DNA of 42,282 bases from positions 1 to 42,282 of the forward strand of contig JACSDG010000008.1 of the NCBI GenBank assembly GCA_015660855.1, written 5' to 3'. Made by a program: the position numbers and the translations under genes. Each line of letters starts with the position of its first letter. The first letter of the stretch is position 1. This stretch comes from Magnetococcales bacterium. Lineage in GTDB: Bacteria; Pseudomonadota; Magnetococcia; Magnetococcales; UBA8363. The notes below the pieces were generated by a model. That model made no database searches. It had not been told where the DNA came from and was given only the letters and a program-made list of their open reading frames with translations. Below are positions 1 to 7,504 of the stretch, in pieces.

Positions 1-573
1 GTCGGAACCGACACTATCGGTATGCCCCTGAATATCCACTTTCATGTCGGGATATTTTCCGAGAGACTCGGAAACTTTCTTCAACTCAGGCTTGTATTTT
101 TTCTGGATCTTTGAATTGTCGAAACGGAACAATACCTTGCCAATGATCCAGCATCCCTCTGCATTGACCGCCACGCCCGCCGGTGTGTTGGGGCATTTGT
201 CATCCTCACGACGTACGCCATCACCGTCTGGATCCGGATCACAACCTGTGGCATCAACGACAGCCCCCTTCGGCGTACCTGGGCATTTGTCCAGATCATC
301 AGCAATACCATCGCCGTCCGAATCGGGTTTGCTGACGGCTACCGGAGCCGCCGCAACTTTCTCTGGGGCTTTCTCGGCAACCGCATCCGCTGGTGAAAAA
401 TACAGCTGCGTGCCCACTCTGCCCAATATGTTGTCACTCTGGTGCGGATGCCATTGGCTCCATCCACCCGCCTGCCAGGGGATGGTCACCTCTTGGGCAC
501 CCGCATTGCCCACGACCATCAGCATACCCGCCAGCGAAACCAATACCCCATAACGCCGCAACTTTGATCCCAT
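1..573 (-). CDS. OmpA-family outer membrane protein with TSP3 repeats (partial, C-terminus missing)
   Basis: The reading frame is open from an ATG at 573 to the window edge (191 codons), so the C-terminus is missing. A ribosome-binding site (GAGGAGG) lies 6 nt upstream. Residues 1-26 look like a signal peptide ending in NAGA|QE. Two thrombospondin type-3 calcium-binding repeats follow (DSDGDGIADDLDKCP near residue 83 and DPDGDGVRREDDKCP after it). The start of an OmpA C-terminal peptidoglycan-binding domain then begins (VLFRFDNSKI, and IQGHTDSVGSD at the cut edge). Proteins of this family link the outer membrane to peptidoglycan through the OmpA domain. The short N-terminal part has no visible 8-strand barrel, so this may be a periplasmic or peripheral OmpA-like protein rather than a true porin. 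Confidence 0.88.
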   Translation of the reverse strand, partial: MGSKLRRYGVLVSLAGMLMVVGNAGAQEVTIPWQAGGWSQWHPHQSDNILGRVGTQLYFSPADAVAEKAPEKVAAAPVAVSKPDSDGDGIADDLDKCPGTPKGAVVDATGCDPDPDGDGVRREDDKCPNTPAGVAVNAEGCWIIGKVLFRFDNSKIQKKYKPELKKVSESLGKYPDMKVDIQGHTDSVGSD

Positions 574-651
574 CTTAACCTCCTCTTCTCACATTCGTTT
601 TAATAGTAATAGCAAGAGAAAACCACTCCATCATAAAACTAACATAATTTA

Positions 652-676
652 CGATAACTTAATCAATCTGTTATCG
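652..676. promoter_or_regulatory. Dyad CGATAAC-N11-GTTATCG upstream of the OmpA-like gene
   Basis: A perfect 7-bp inverted repeat with an 11-nt A/T-rich spacer sits about 80-100 nt upstream of the start codon at 573. The gap is A/T-rich and otherwise empty. The spacing (18 nt centre to centre) is typical of a dimeric repressor or activator site. No regulator can be named and no convincing -35/-10 pair was found, so the role is inferred. Confidence 0.35.
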
Positions 677-861
677 AAAATTTGCCGTATTTTCAGGATA
701 CACCACCTGCCGCAGACTTGCACCCCCGCACACCACCGCAACAGATTTTTTTCTCATCTCCCAACCCCCGCAAAAATTTTTGCCAAACCTTAATTTTCCG
801 ATATGCCAAGGTTGTCGATAGACGCTTCCCCCCTGGTCCACTTATCGGTCACAAACGGCGT

Positions 862-1362
862 TCAGTCGAGTTGTTCTTCCAGTTTTTGTTTAAGATTTAC
901 CTTTCCCGATTTTTCGAAAGCCAGATCACCCGCCCACAGCCGATCAACCTGAGCGGTACCGACCAAGTGATAGTTCAGGGTCTCTTTTTTTGAGCATAGA
1001 ATAGATCTCAAATCATCCAATGAAGGAATGAGTTCCGTGCTAACTTCTTGGTCAATGATATGACTTCCTTTCGCCCCGACTGAGAAAGGCTTATGAACAT
1101 AAAAATTGGCAAAATCATACTCTTCAATAAAAACCGTCGCATGCAGTGCGGCAACAGGCAAATCCTCGGCATTCGGGTTGTTCAGTCTGAAGCGAACCCG
1201 ATAAGTCTGGCGAAAAACCGCAATTTTTTTCGGTTCAATTTCCAGTAGTTCCACATCCAGCTTTTGCAGAGGTGCCACTTTTAGCGAAGAACAGCCTGTA
1301 GACAGAACAACCATGAGAGCCATAAACAAGACTCCACGCCAGAAAACCTTGCCAACCGCCAT
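862..1362 (-). CDS. LEA type 2 / WHy-domain lipoprotein
   Basis: This 166-aa protein starts at an ATG preceded by a strong ribosome-binding site (GGAGGTGAG). The N-terminus is a lipoprotein signal peptide with the lipobox LSTGC, so Cys24 should be lipidated. The rest resembles the LEA14/WHy beta-sandwich: after the lipobox comes a strand-rich stretch with the typical RVRFRLNNPNAEDLPV pattern (non-polar strand followed by NPN) and a short helical tail. Family members are small periplasmic or envelope proteins linked to desiccation and other stress; the precise function is unknown. It lies on the same strand as the OmpA-like gene, 288 nt upstream of it, so both may be envelope genes under separate promoters. 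Confidence 0.8.
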   Translation of the reverse strand: MAVGKVFWRGVLFMALMVVLSTGCSSLKVAPLQKLDVELLEIEPKKIAVFRQTYRVRFRLNNPNAEDLPVAALHATVFIEEYDFANFYVHKPFSVGAKGSHIIDQEVSTELIPSLDDLRSILCSKKETLNYHLVGTAQVDRLWAGDLAFEKSGKVNLKQKLEEQLD

Positions 1363-1639
1363 GTCTCACCTCCACTCCGCAATTCCCCCAGATCCTTGTG
1401 GATTTCCTACAAGAAAAGGATCAAGACCACAATTCCGCCATCCAGAAAAAACTTATGCAAGAGAAAAAAACATCCGAACAAGATGTCGATGTACTGTCCA
1501 CAGAATCCACCCAGGCGTAAACGACAATGACATGACATCCTCCAAACCAATTCGGTACCATAACAAATTGTTCTGAATTCTGTCGCGTTGAATTTTATTC
1601 CAAACTAAAAATCCAAGGGCCATCTATCAGGGTATCCCC

Positions 1640-2989
1640 ATGTCAAATAAAGAAAAAAACCAATCCAAACCAGGCCATTATCTCAATATTTTTTGGAACT
1701 ATCTGATGCTGCTCGGCATTGCTTGGTATGGATTCTCAATACCCATAGTTATCGCATTACGGCTCGAAACTCCAGAATGGTCAAACATTATCAATATTAT
1801 CCTATCAACGTTGTTTATGGTTGATATATTTATAATTTTCAGAACACCTTTCCTTAAAGATAATGAGCTTGTTACTGATCCCCGCATCATTCGCCAGCAT
1901 TATTTGAAACATCGCTTTGCCTTGGATCTCACAGCCACTATTCCATGGGATCTGATTCTCATCGTCCTGCTTCCCGATAATCATGGCTTTGACAATCTGA
2001 TCATCGTTGCGCGCATGTTCAGGGTACTTCGATTGTTCAGAATTCCAAGCATCATCGCCAACCTGCGTTCGCGCACCGGTAACGCCCTGGTTGATGCTAT
2101 TTATCTGGAAACCAATCAAAAGGTGAGAATATTTATGCTGCTGTTTTGGGTGCTGCTCGCCCTTAACGCCATAGCCTGCGGCTGGATCCTGTTGAATGAA
2201 ACCCCACCCAACAAAACCCACCTGTCCATCTACATTCAGGCATTCTATTGGTTGATTGTCACCGTGGCTACCGTGGGTTACGGAGACATTACCCCTCAAA
2301 CCGACATTGCCCGCATCTACGCCACTCTGGTCATGATGGTGGGTATCGCCATGTACGGTTATATCATCGGTAACGTTTCCACAACCATCGCCAATGCCAA
2401 CGCCCAGAAACAACGGCGGCAGGATAAATTTTCTGCCTTGGCGGACTTCATGAAACGCTATGACATCCCCCTCGGGACGCAGAACGACATATTCAGTTTC
2501 TATGATCATTTTCTGCGTGACAGGATGACCATGGCTACCGAAATTCTCCAGGAACTACCTCAGGAGTTGCGGAGGGAAATTGACAAATATGTCAACCTGT
2601 TCATGTTGCGCAGCGTCCCGTTTTTCACCAACGCTTCCCATGAATGCCTGATGGACATGGTCAATTGTCTCACCACCACCATTTGTTCTCCCAAGGAAAT
2701 CATCATCCAGGCGGGAGACAAAGGCAATGAAATGTACTTTTTGTTTCACGGGGAAGTGGAAGTATTGGATCCGCATGGGAAACAACTGGTCAGGTTGCGC
2801 GCTGGAGCCTTTTTCGGAGAAATAGCCCTCTTGCGGCAGGTGGAAAGGGTCGCCACCGTGCGCGCCATCAGCTTTTGTGATTTGTACGTCCTCAGTCGCA
2901 CCGAGTTTGCACGGGTGATGGGCAGCTATCCCGATTTTGCCCGACAACTCGATGAGGTGGTCCGCGTCCGCTATCCCTCCCTCGGTTGA
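1640..2989 (+). CDS. Six-TM potassium channel with C-terminal cyclic-nucleotide-binding domain
   Basis: This 449-aa protein has the layout of a voltage/cyclic-nucleotide-gated K+ channel. Six hydrophobic segments occur in the first 250 residues. S4 carries regularly spaced arginines (RMFRVLRLFRI, near residue 125). The pore helix leads into the selectivity filter TVGYGD at residues 211-216, the signature of K+ selectivity. A linker precedes a cNMP-binding domain at about residues 325-440. Its phosphate-binding cassette keeps the glycine, glutamate and arginine positions (FFGEIALL...ERVATV), so it may bind cAMP or cGMP. The gene is divergent from the lipoprotein gene and seems to stand alone. 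The start is an ATG with a modest AGGG ribosome-binding site. Confidence 0.93.
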   Translation: MSNKEKNQSKPGHYLNIFWNYLMLLGIAWYGFSIPIVIALRLETPEWSNIINIILSTLFMVDIFIIFRTPFLKDNELVTDPRIIRQHYLKHRFALDLTATIPWDLILIVLLPDNHGFDNLIIVARMFRVLRLFRIPSIIANLRSRTGNALVDAIYLETNQKVRIFMLLFWVLLALNAIACGWILLNETPPNKTHLSIYIQAFYWLIVTVATVGYGDITPQTDIARIYATLVMMVGIAMYGYIIGNVSTTIANANAQKQRRQDKFSALADFMKRYDIPLGTQNDIFSFYDHFLRDRMTMATEILQELPQELRREIDKYVNLFMLRSVPFFTNASHECLMDMVNCLTTTICSPKEIIIQAGDKGNEMYFLFHGEVEVLDPHGKQLVRLRAGAFFGEIALLRQVERVATVRAISFCDLYVLSRTEFARVMGSYPDFARQLDEVVRVRYPSLG

Positions 2990-3032
2990 GCCGCTGCGGA
3001 CCCAGGGCAGGAGGCCAGAGAGGGGAGGGGAT

Positions 3033-3215
3033 CAGGGCAATCGCATTTGAAAATCGGATGACCCGGAGTGCGGATTTTATTCGCCATTTCCTCCCATCCG
3101 ACCTCTTTTCCAGCCCGGAAAAGAGCCATGGGAGGGGTGAATGCCGTCCGTGGAGGGCAAATCGAGCCGAAAACGCACAAAAGCCGCAGTGTGATTTTCA
3201 AATGCGATTGCCCTG
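3033..3215. repeat. 183-bp element with perfect 23-bp terminal inverted repeats and an inner hairpin
   Basis: The arms at 3033-3055 and 3193-3215 are exact reverse complements (23 of 23; core CAGGGCAATCGCATTT). Between them lies a second perfect hairpin: CTCTTTTCC (3103-3111), loop AGCCC, GGAAAAGAG (3117-3125). It is extended by CTCCCAT/ATGGGAG at 3091-3097 and 3128-3134. Nothing inside is convincingly coding. The element fills the gap between the K+ channel gene and the 3' end of the ClpX-like gene. The design resembles a MITE or a REP-type element. A related core occurs at 8597-8612, on the other side of the five-gene cassette. Confidence 0.7.
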
Positions 3216-3251
3216 GAACCTACACACTGATTTGTAAGCAAAAAGATGGCA

Positions 3252-4331
3252 TCATGGCCAGCAGGTTGTTCCGTATTCTCTGGTCAGCAGGATCGTTTTG
3301 GCCTCGTGGTCCACCACGATCCCAGGCTCTCCCCTGAACACATGGTGCTTGATGCGATCAAAGATGATCCATGCCCCCCGCGCTCCCAACCGCAAATTAT
3401 TGGCCTGTTCGCTGATGCGGTCTAGCACATCTTTGTCCATTCTGAGAGCATATCCGAAAAGGTGCCATGCTCCATCCTCCAGCAGCTTGGCTACTAGCCT
3501 TCGGGTATCGGCCTCTTGCCACCGTTCCAGAACGATAATGGTGCGGATACGACCTACCAACTCGTCCATCAAACCGAAGCGGATCAGATCACCATGGTGG
3601 ATGCCCCTCCAGTGACCGTACTGAAATGTGACCGCACTGCTGTCCCTCTGCCGGACCACATCTATGAAGCGCTCATCCCCGAAAGATCCAGAGGCGATTA
3701 CCAATAAGGTGGACGTATCCAACTCCCGATTGGAATTCCCGAGTCCCTGGCCAGAAACTCGCATTCTTCCCCCCTCAAAGAGGGGGAGCAGCATGGACTG
3801 AGTGGCCAGATTATGCCGTTCCTGGGCTTGCGATGCCCGCCGATCTACCTCGGGAAGAAAGGTAACCTTGTCGATTTCGTCCACCACCACGATTCCTCGG
3901 ACCTGCTGCAGGGTGGGGGCTTGGTGCATAGCCTCAATAACCGCCAATTTTAGCAGGTTTGCGTCCAGATCACTATCTTCGTCACTGATCTGAGTGTCAT
4001 GAAGCAGTGACGCAACCAGAGAACCAATCTGCTGTCCCTGGAAGCTGGTGTGGGAAAGCTCGGTGGCGTTAACGAAGACAATAGGCAAACTAAGCAGATC
4101 AGCCAGACTGCGGCAAAGCTCGGTCTTGCCACTACCGGTGGGACCGATGAGCAGGAGAACCCGCGGAGTTCCCGGCTTTTGCACCTGACCTGCTTCAAAC
4201 TCTGCCACATGGATGGCCAGCTTCTCTTTGGCTACCCGCTGGCCGATCAGGTGTTCGTCAAACTGCACCACCAACTCCTGAAAGCGACGGTAGGTTCTCT
4301 GTCTGGCAAAAGGATGGGATTGGCCTACCAT
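3252..4331 (-). CDS. ClpX-like AAA+ ATPase lacking the zinc domain and IGF loop
   Basis: This 359-aa protein aligns by eye with the AAA+ core of ClpX. It has a Walker A (GPTGSGKTEL), a Walker B (GIVVVDEIDKV), an arginine-finger region (GLMDELVGRI, compare GLIPEFIGRL in ClpX) and sensor 2 (LGARGAW). Three features differ. There is no N-terminal C4 zinc-binding domain. The pore-1 loop GYVG appears as SFQG, keeping an aromatic residue. The segment where ClpX carries the ClpP-docking IGF tripeptide reads AVTFQYG. It is therefore probably an unfoldase or remodeller that does not work with ClpP. The start codon overlaps the end of the diadenylate-cyclase gene by 7 nt, so the two are translationally coupled. 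It is the last gene of the cassette. Substrate and partner are unknown. Confidence 0.85.
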   Translation of the reverse strand: MVGQSHPFARQRTYRRFQELVVQFDEHLIGQRVAKEKLAIHVAEFEAGQVQKPGTPRVLLLIGPTGSGKTELCRSLADLLSLPIVFVNATELSHTSFQGQQIGSLVASLLHDTQISDEDSDLDANLLKLAVIEAMHQAPTLQQVRGIVVVDEIDKVTFLPEVDRRASQAQERHNLATQSMLLPLFEGGRMRVSGQGLGNSNRELDTSTLLVIASGSFGDERFIDVVRQRDSSAVTFQYGHWRGIHHGDLIRFGLMDELVGRIRTIIVLERWQEADTRRLVAKLLEDGAWHLFGYALRMDKDVLDRISEQANNLRLGARGAWIIFDRIKHHVFRGEPGIVVDHEAKTILLTREYGTTCWP

Positions 4332-5326
4332 ATCTGATACCGTGTTTTGTCCTCAATCAGAATTTTTTTGCCCTTAACATACCACGACACTGGCCCATCC
4401 TGTGAAACTACAACGACAAAACCATTATCAAGCGAAGCACTGAGCTTACTGGACGAATCATGACGCCCGCCGGGGCCATCCAGGTAAACCCCAGAGGCAA
4501 GCACGTGCAGACCACCATTCTTGGGTTGAACCACTGTCATTCCGTCCCATTCGCAGAACCGTAGTAGTCGGTCGGGGGTGCTGACACTCATGTCGACGGT
4601 TTTAGACTTATTTGGTTTCAAAACGCTCATACCAGAATGATCCCCAGGAAGCACGGCAATGGAAATTCCATGGACCTGCTGGGATGCCATGTACAAGGTT
4701 TCAAGCAAAAGTCTGGCTGGACCAAGGCAATCTCCAGAAACCTGCATTCGGGCAAGCATGTTAATTGGTGACTGATCAAGAACTTTTTGGACATTCCGCA
4801 CAACCCAGTCCCCGCTGCCCCGTAATTGGATCACCTGCTGTTCCAGTTTTCCACCCTGGTAAACCCACAGGCAACGTGGTGGTTCCACCGAGACCACAAC
4901 CCGGTCATCGGTCGCCACTTGCCTCAGATTCATAAAATATGGGACAAGATAGAGCCCCAATAATTTGCTAGGTGTACCATGAAAGTGGCACAGGAGCTTT
5001 GCCGACCGAGAAGTAGCACTCAACTCCTTTAAGAAGTGCTGATTAACCCTGCCGTTCTCGGTGTATTTCTCCCGCGCATCGCCATCATTATCAAATTCTT
5101 TTTCCAAGATATTAATATAAGCGTCTGACAGACGATTGACTCGTATCATATTATTAAGACTCGGCGGTTTTCCAAACAAAACATGGCAAGAGATGGCCCG
5201 GCCTTCAATTTCTAGACCGCTTGCCAACAAGAGGAGAGTTTTCCTAAAAGTTACATCGGGGCAAGATGTAATAAAATCATCTACAAAATTAATAGTTGGA
5301 TGATAATTCGGGCCAGTATCGGGCAT
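4325..5326 (-). CDS. Diadenylate cyclase (DAC/DisA_N) domain protein with N-terminal sensor-like region
   Basis: The C-terminal third of this 333-aa protein matches the DisA_N/DAC nucleotidyltransferase fold. A helix (LLLETLYMASQQVHG) precedes the strand ISIAVLPGD. Next comes DGM in place of the usual DGA motif, then GGRHDSS in place of GTRHRAA, and finally the strand-turn-strand VVVVSQDGPVSWYVKGKKI. DAC enzymes join two ATP molecules into c-di-AMP. The first roughly 200 residues match no family I recognise; by analogy with the DACNV-type architectures predicted in conflict systems, they may be a sensor or activation region. No membrane segments are seen, so it is probably cytoplasmic. Its ATG overlaps the upstream stop (TGATG) and follows a strong AGGAGG site. 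Catalytic competence is not proven because the motifs are atypical. Confidence 0.72.
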   Translation of the reverse strand: MPDTGPNYHPTINFVDDFITSCPDVTFRKTLLLLASGLEIEGRAISCHVLFGKPPSLNNMIRVNRLSDAYINILEKEFDNDGDAREKYTENGRVNQHFLKELSATSRSAKLLCHFHGTPSKLLGLYLVPYFMNLRQVATDDRVVVSVEPPRCLWVYQGGKLEQQVIQLRGSGDWVVRNVQKVLDQSPINMLARMQVSGDCLGPARLLLETLYMASQQVHGISIAVLPGDHSGMSVLKPNKSKTVDMSVSTPDRLLRFCEWDGMTVVQPKNGGLHVLASGVYLDGPGGRHDSSSKLSASLDNGFVVVVSQDGPVSWYVKGKKILIEDKTRYQIW

Positions 5327-6870
5327 CAGAAGGCCTCCTGTCTGGCAGATTTGTTAGTCTCACATTTCTCCCTGATTAACCGATCCATGATATCTCTGGA
5401 AAGTCCTACCACCACAGAGGGGAGGTTGTTTTTCATCTCGGGGGGAAGGGCCACGGCATACGCGTTCTCCGGCAACTCCGACAGTACCTGATCGCGAGCG
5501 CGTTCGAAATGCTTGCGCTTTTCATCAAGGGTGAGATAACTGACAGAAGTAGCGAAAAATACCCTTAGATCCCAGGCCAGATGCGTCAAGAAGTGGCTGA
5601 CGAAATAGCAGGCGCGATTGGCCAGCAGGGGCCGAAAGGAGGTATTGCCGGGCTGATCCATGTTATTGGGTGGAACCCAGACTTCGTTGATTCCTTGCTG
5701 GCACAGATCCTTCATATCGGTGAAGAAGGTACCGGTGGTCCACATGTAGGGTTCGGCCTCCACGATCAGACAGGATCGCAGGTGTTCACACCCCTCTAGC
5801 TTCTTCATGCCCTCCATCATACTGGAGATGGCTTCCACCGTCAGCTTTGACTTGGCCGTCAGGTACTTCTTCAGGTTCCCGGCTAGGACCATGATGCTCT
5901 GCTCGTCAATGCGCCCTTCAGAGTTGACATCCCGACGCATGTACCGGGCAGCCAGAGTTCCGGCCACTTGGCTGCAACGATCCACAATGGCTTCCTTGGA
6001 GAGGTCAGTCGTCAAATCCCTTACAGGCTGGTAACCCATCAGGTGCTTTCCTTCATCCCCACTCTCAGCCAGGGCGAGATTGGCCGGACTGGGGTATTTC
6101 TTGAACCAACCCACGTCGACCTCCGTCTCTAGTCGTTTGGTGCATACCTTACAAAAACAGGTCAGCTGAAATCGTCCGCTTTTGGCAGAAACTGGCCACA
6201 GATCGCCAGCATAAAGAATGATTCCTTTGACTTTGCTGGAATCGATCACCCGAAACTCATCCTTGCCAAAAGGGTTGCTCGGGCTTTTAGGGAATTTGTT
6301 TTTGATGTTTGGTTGGTGCCTACTGAAAGCCTGGGCGAGGATATGAAGAATAGTCTTCCGGGTTAAGGGATTGTAAATACACGTCTGGGCCGACTGGAAA
6401 CCGCTCTGATCCTGAATAGAGATATTGGAGTCATGGGCGAACTGCGGCAGATCCGGGTAGATCAGAAAATAGATCTCCAAGTCACGCTCCCTATTCTTGT
6501 CTTTATTCGCAATTTTTTGGAAGTTTTCGATGACATGCCGGAGATCGGCCTCGGTTTTGTTAGGCTGATTCTCTATATCCCTAAGCAGGACTAGTCGTCT
6601 ACCTTCCACATGAGTAGGCTGCCCTCCAGCTTGAATAGTGTAGGTAAAGAAGGTGCCCTGAGGTTCTATGATGGGGAGAACAATCCCCTTAATGGATAGG
6701 TTATCCCGAATGAAGCAGTCGTAATAACTCATGATGTCGATCACTGAAAAGATTTCCAGAGTAGGCACCAGAAGCAGTTCGGGAACTGCATAGTCGATTT
6801 TATCGTCATTATTGCTTATTGCATACCCCATTGACTCTTCCTTAGCAATGTCAACTTTTGTTTCCGCCAA
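5326..6870 (-). CDS. Unknown cassette protein with CxCxxC cysteine cluster (about 500 aa)
   Basis: I do not recognise this protein. The frame can start at a TTG (6870, with GAGGGA upstream) or at an internal ATG at 6831, which has a better site (AAGGAAGAG) and would give 501 aa. A CxCxxC cluster (TCFCKVCTKR) in the middle, at about residue 235, suggests metal binding. The N-terminal part alternates strand- and helix-like stretches (SVIDIMSYYDCFIRD, EIYFLIYPDLP), as in a Rossmann-like or nuclease-like fold. The C-terminal part is helical, with a conserved-looking AWDLRVFFATS stretch. No signal peptide or membrane segment is seen. It ends in a 1-nt overlap with the diadenylate-cyclase gene, so it must belong to the same functional unit. 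A role as effector or nucleic-acid-binding subunit is only a guess. Confidence 0.75.
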   Translation of the reverse strand: MAETKVDIAKEESMGYAISNNDDKIDYAVPELLLVPTLEIFSVIDIMSYYDCFIRDNLSIKGIVLPIIEPQGTFFTYTIQAGGQPTHVEGRRLVLLRDIENQPNKTEADLRHVIENFQKIANKDKNRERDLEIYFLIYPDLPQFAHDSNISIQDQSGFQSAQTCIYNPLTRKTILHILAQAFSRHQPNIKNKFPKSPSNPFGKDEFRVIDSSKVKGIILYAGDLWPVSAKSGRFQLTCFCKVCTKRLETEVDVGWFKKYPSPANLALAESGDEGKHLMGYQPVRDLTTDLSKEAIVDRCSQVAGTLAARYMRRDVNSEGRIDEQSIMVLAGNLKKYLTAKSKLTVEAISSMMEGMKKLEGCEHLRSCLIVEAEPYMWTTGTFFTDMKDLCQQGINEVWVPPNNMDQPGNTSFRPLLANRACYFVSHFLTHLAWDLRVFFATSVSYLTLDEKRKHFERARDQVLSELPENAYAVALPPEMKNNLPSVVVGLSRDIMDRLIREKCETNKSARQEAF

Positions 6871-6981
6871 CCCCAGTCCCTCTCGGTATACTCTCTGGGC
6901 CCAAAATTTTCCCCCCCCAACTTTAACAAAACTCGATCAATGCAATACCGTACAATGCCCAGAAGGCTTTCCCTTTCCGTC

Positions 6982-7041
6982 GTAACCATTCAGACCCCGT
7001 CATTCCCGCGAAAGCGGGAATGACGGGGTCTGAATGGTTAC
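6982..7041. repeat. Perfect 28-bp-stem hairpin with GAAA tetraloop inside the cassette
   Basis: The arms 6982-7009 and 7014-7041 are exact reverse complements over 28 nt, closed by GAAA at 7010-7013. The inner part contains the ATTCCCGC-GAAA-GCGGGAAT core common to many proteobacterial dispersed repeats. The outer part begins GTAACCATTCAGACCCC, matching a motif at 38685-38698, 40420-40437 and 42121-42138. It fills the 265-nt gap between the 119-aa gene and the 500-aa gene. It may be a mobile palindromic repeat or an RNA-processing or attenuation hairpin. There is no T-run on either side, so it is not a standard terminator. The rest of gap 6871-7135 shows nothing coding. Confidence 0.85.
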
Positions 7042-7135
7042 TACAAAAGGTCATTCAATATCAGCATGATGTGCTTTTTAAATAGACCCTATTTACCATG
7101 TCACAGGAACCCTCCCTATCCGCCATTGCTCACCC

Positions 7136-7495
7136 TCACACAGGTTCCAGACTGGGCCGATATAGCTCAAAATGGCCAAGTTTCAAAGACGTGGGGGATG
7201 CCACCACCATCTGACCCAACGCCACCCCATCACAGCGATCTAGAATAGCACAAGAGATTTGAAAGCACCAACCATCCTTACGCAACCGGATGGTACAGTT
7301 CTGCTCACCAAACAGACCTAGGCAAGGATCGCTGACCAAAACCAACTCAGCGGGTAGGGCATCGCCAGTATTCTCCAGTCCGACCGTAGCCGCATAGCCC
7401 CATGCCCTACCACAACAGGAGACATCTACTATGGTTGCAACAACATCCATCTCTTCATAGGGACTTCCCCCCCTGGAAATCACAAACTGGCACAT
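7136..7495 (-). CDS. Unknown small cassette protein (119 aa)
   Basis: This 119-aa protein is not recognised. It is predicted to be strand-rich (VVATIVDVS, AELVLVSD, CTIRLRKDGW, CFQISCAIL) with six cysteines, which suggests a compact beta-barrel or beta-sandwich domain. There is no signal peptide or membrane helix. The ATG at 7495 is preceded by TAGGAGA, and the stop codon of the upstream 301-aa gene lies within that site. The intergenic distance is 9 nt, so both genes are surely co-transcribed. A small beta-rich protein next to a nucleotide cyclase could be a ligand-binding or adaptor subunit, but nothing in the sequence proves it. Confidence 0.68.
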   Translation of the reverse strand: MCQFVISRGGSPYEEMDVVATIVDVSCCGRAWGYAATVGLENTGDALPAELVLVSDPCLGLFGEQNCTIRLRKDGWCFQISCAILDRCDGVALGQMVVASPTSLKLGHFELYRPSLEPV

Positions 7496-7504
7496 ATCCG
7501 TCTC

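Noticed and set aside
5326-6870. Call as a tRNA-guanine transglycosylase or DpdA-like enzyme because of CxCxxC
   Set aside because: Only the cysteine spacing fits; the following His is too far and no catalytic Asp motif or barrel pattern is visible.
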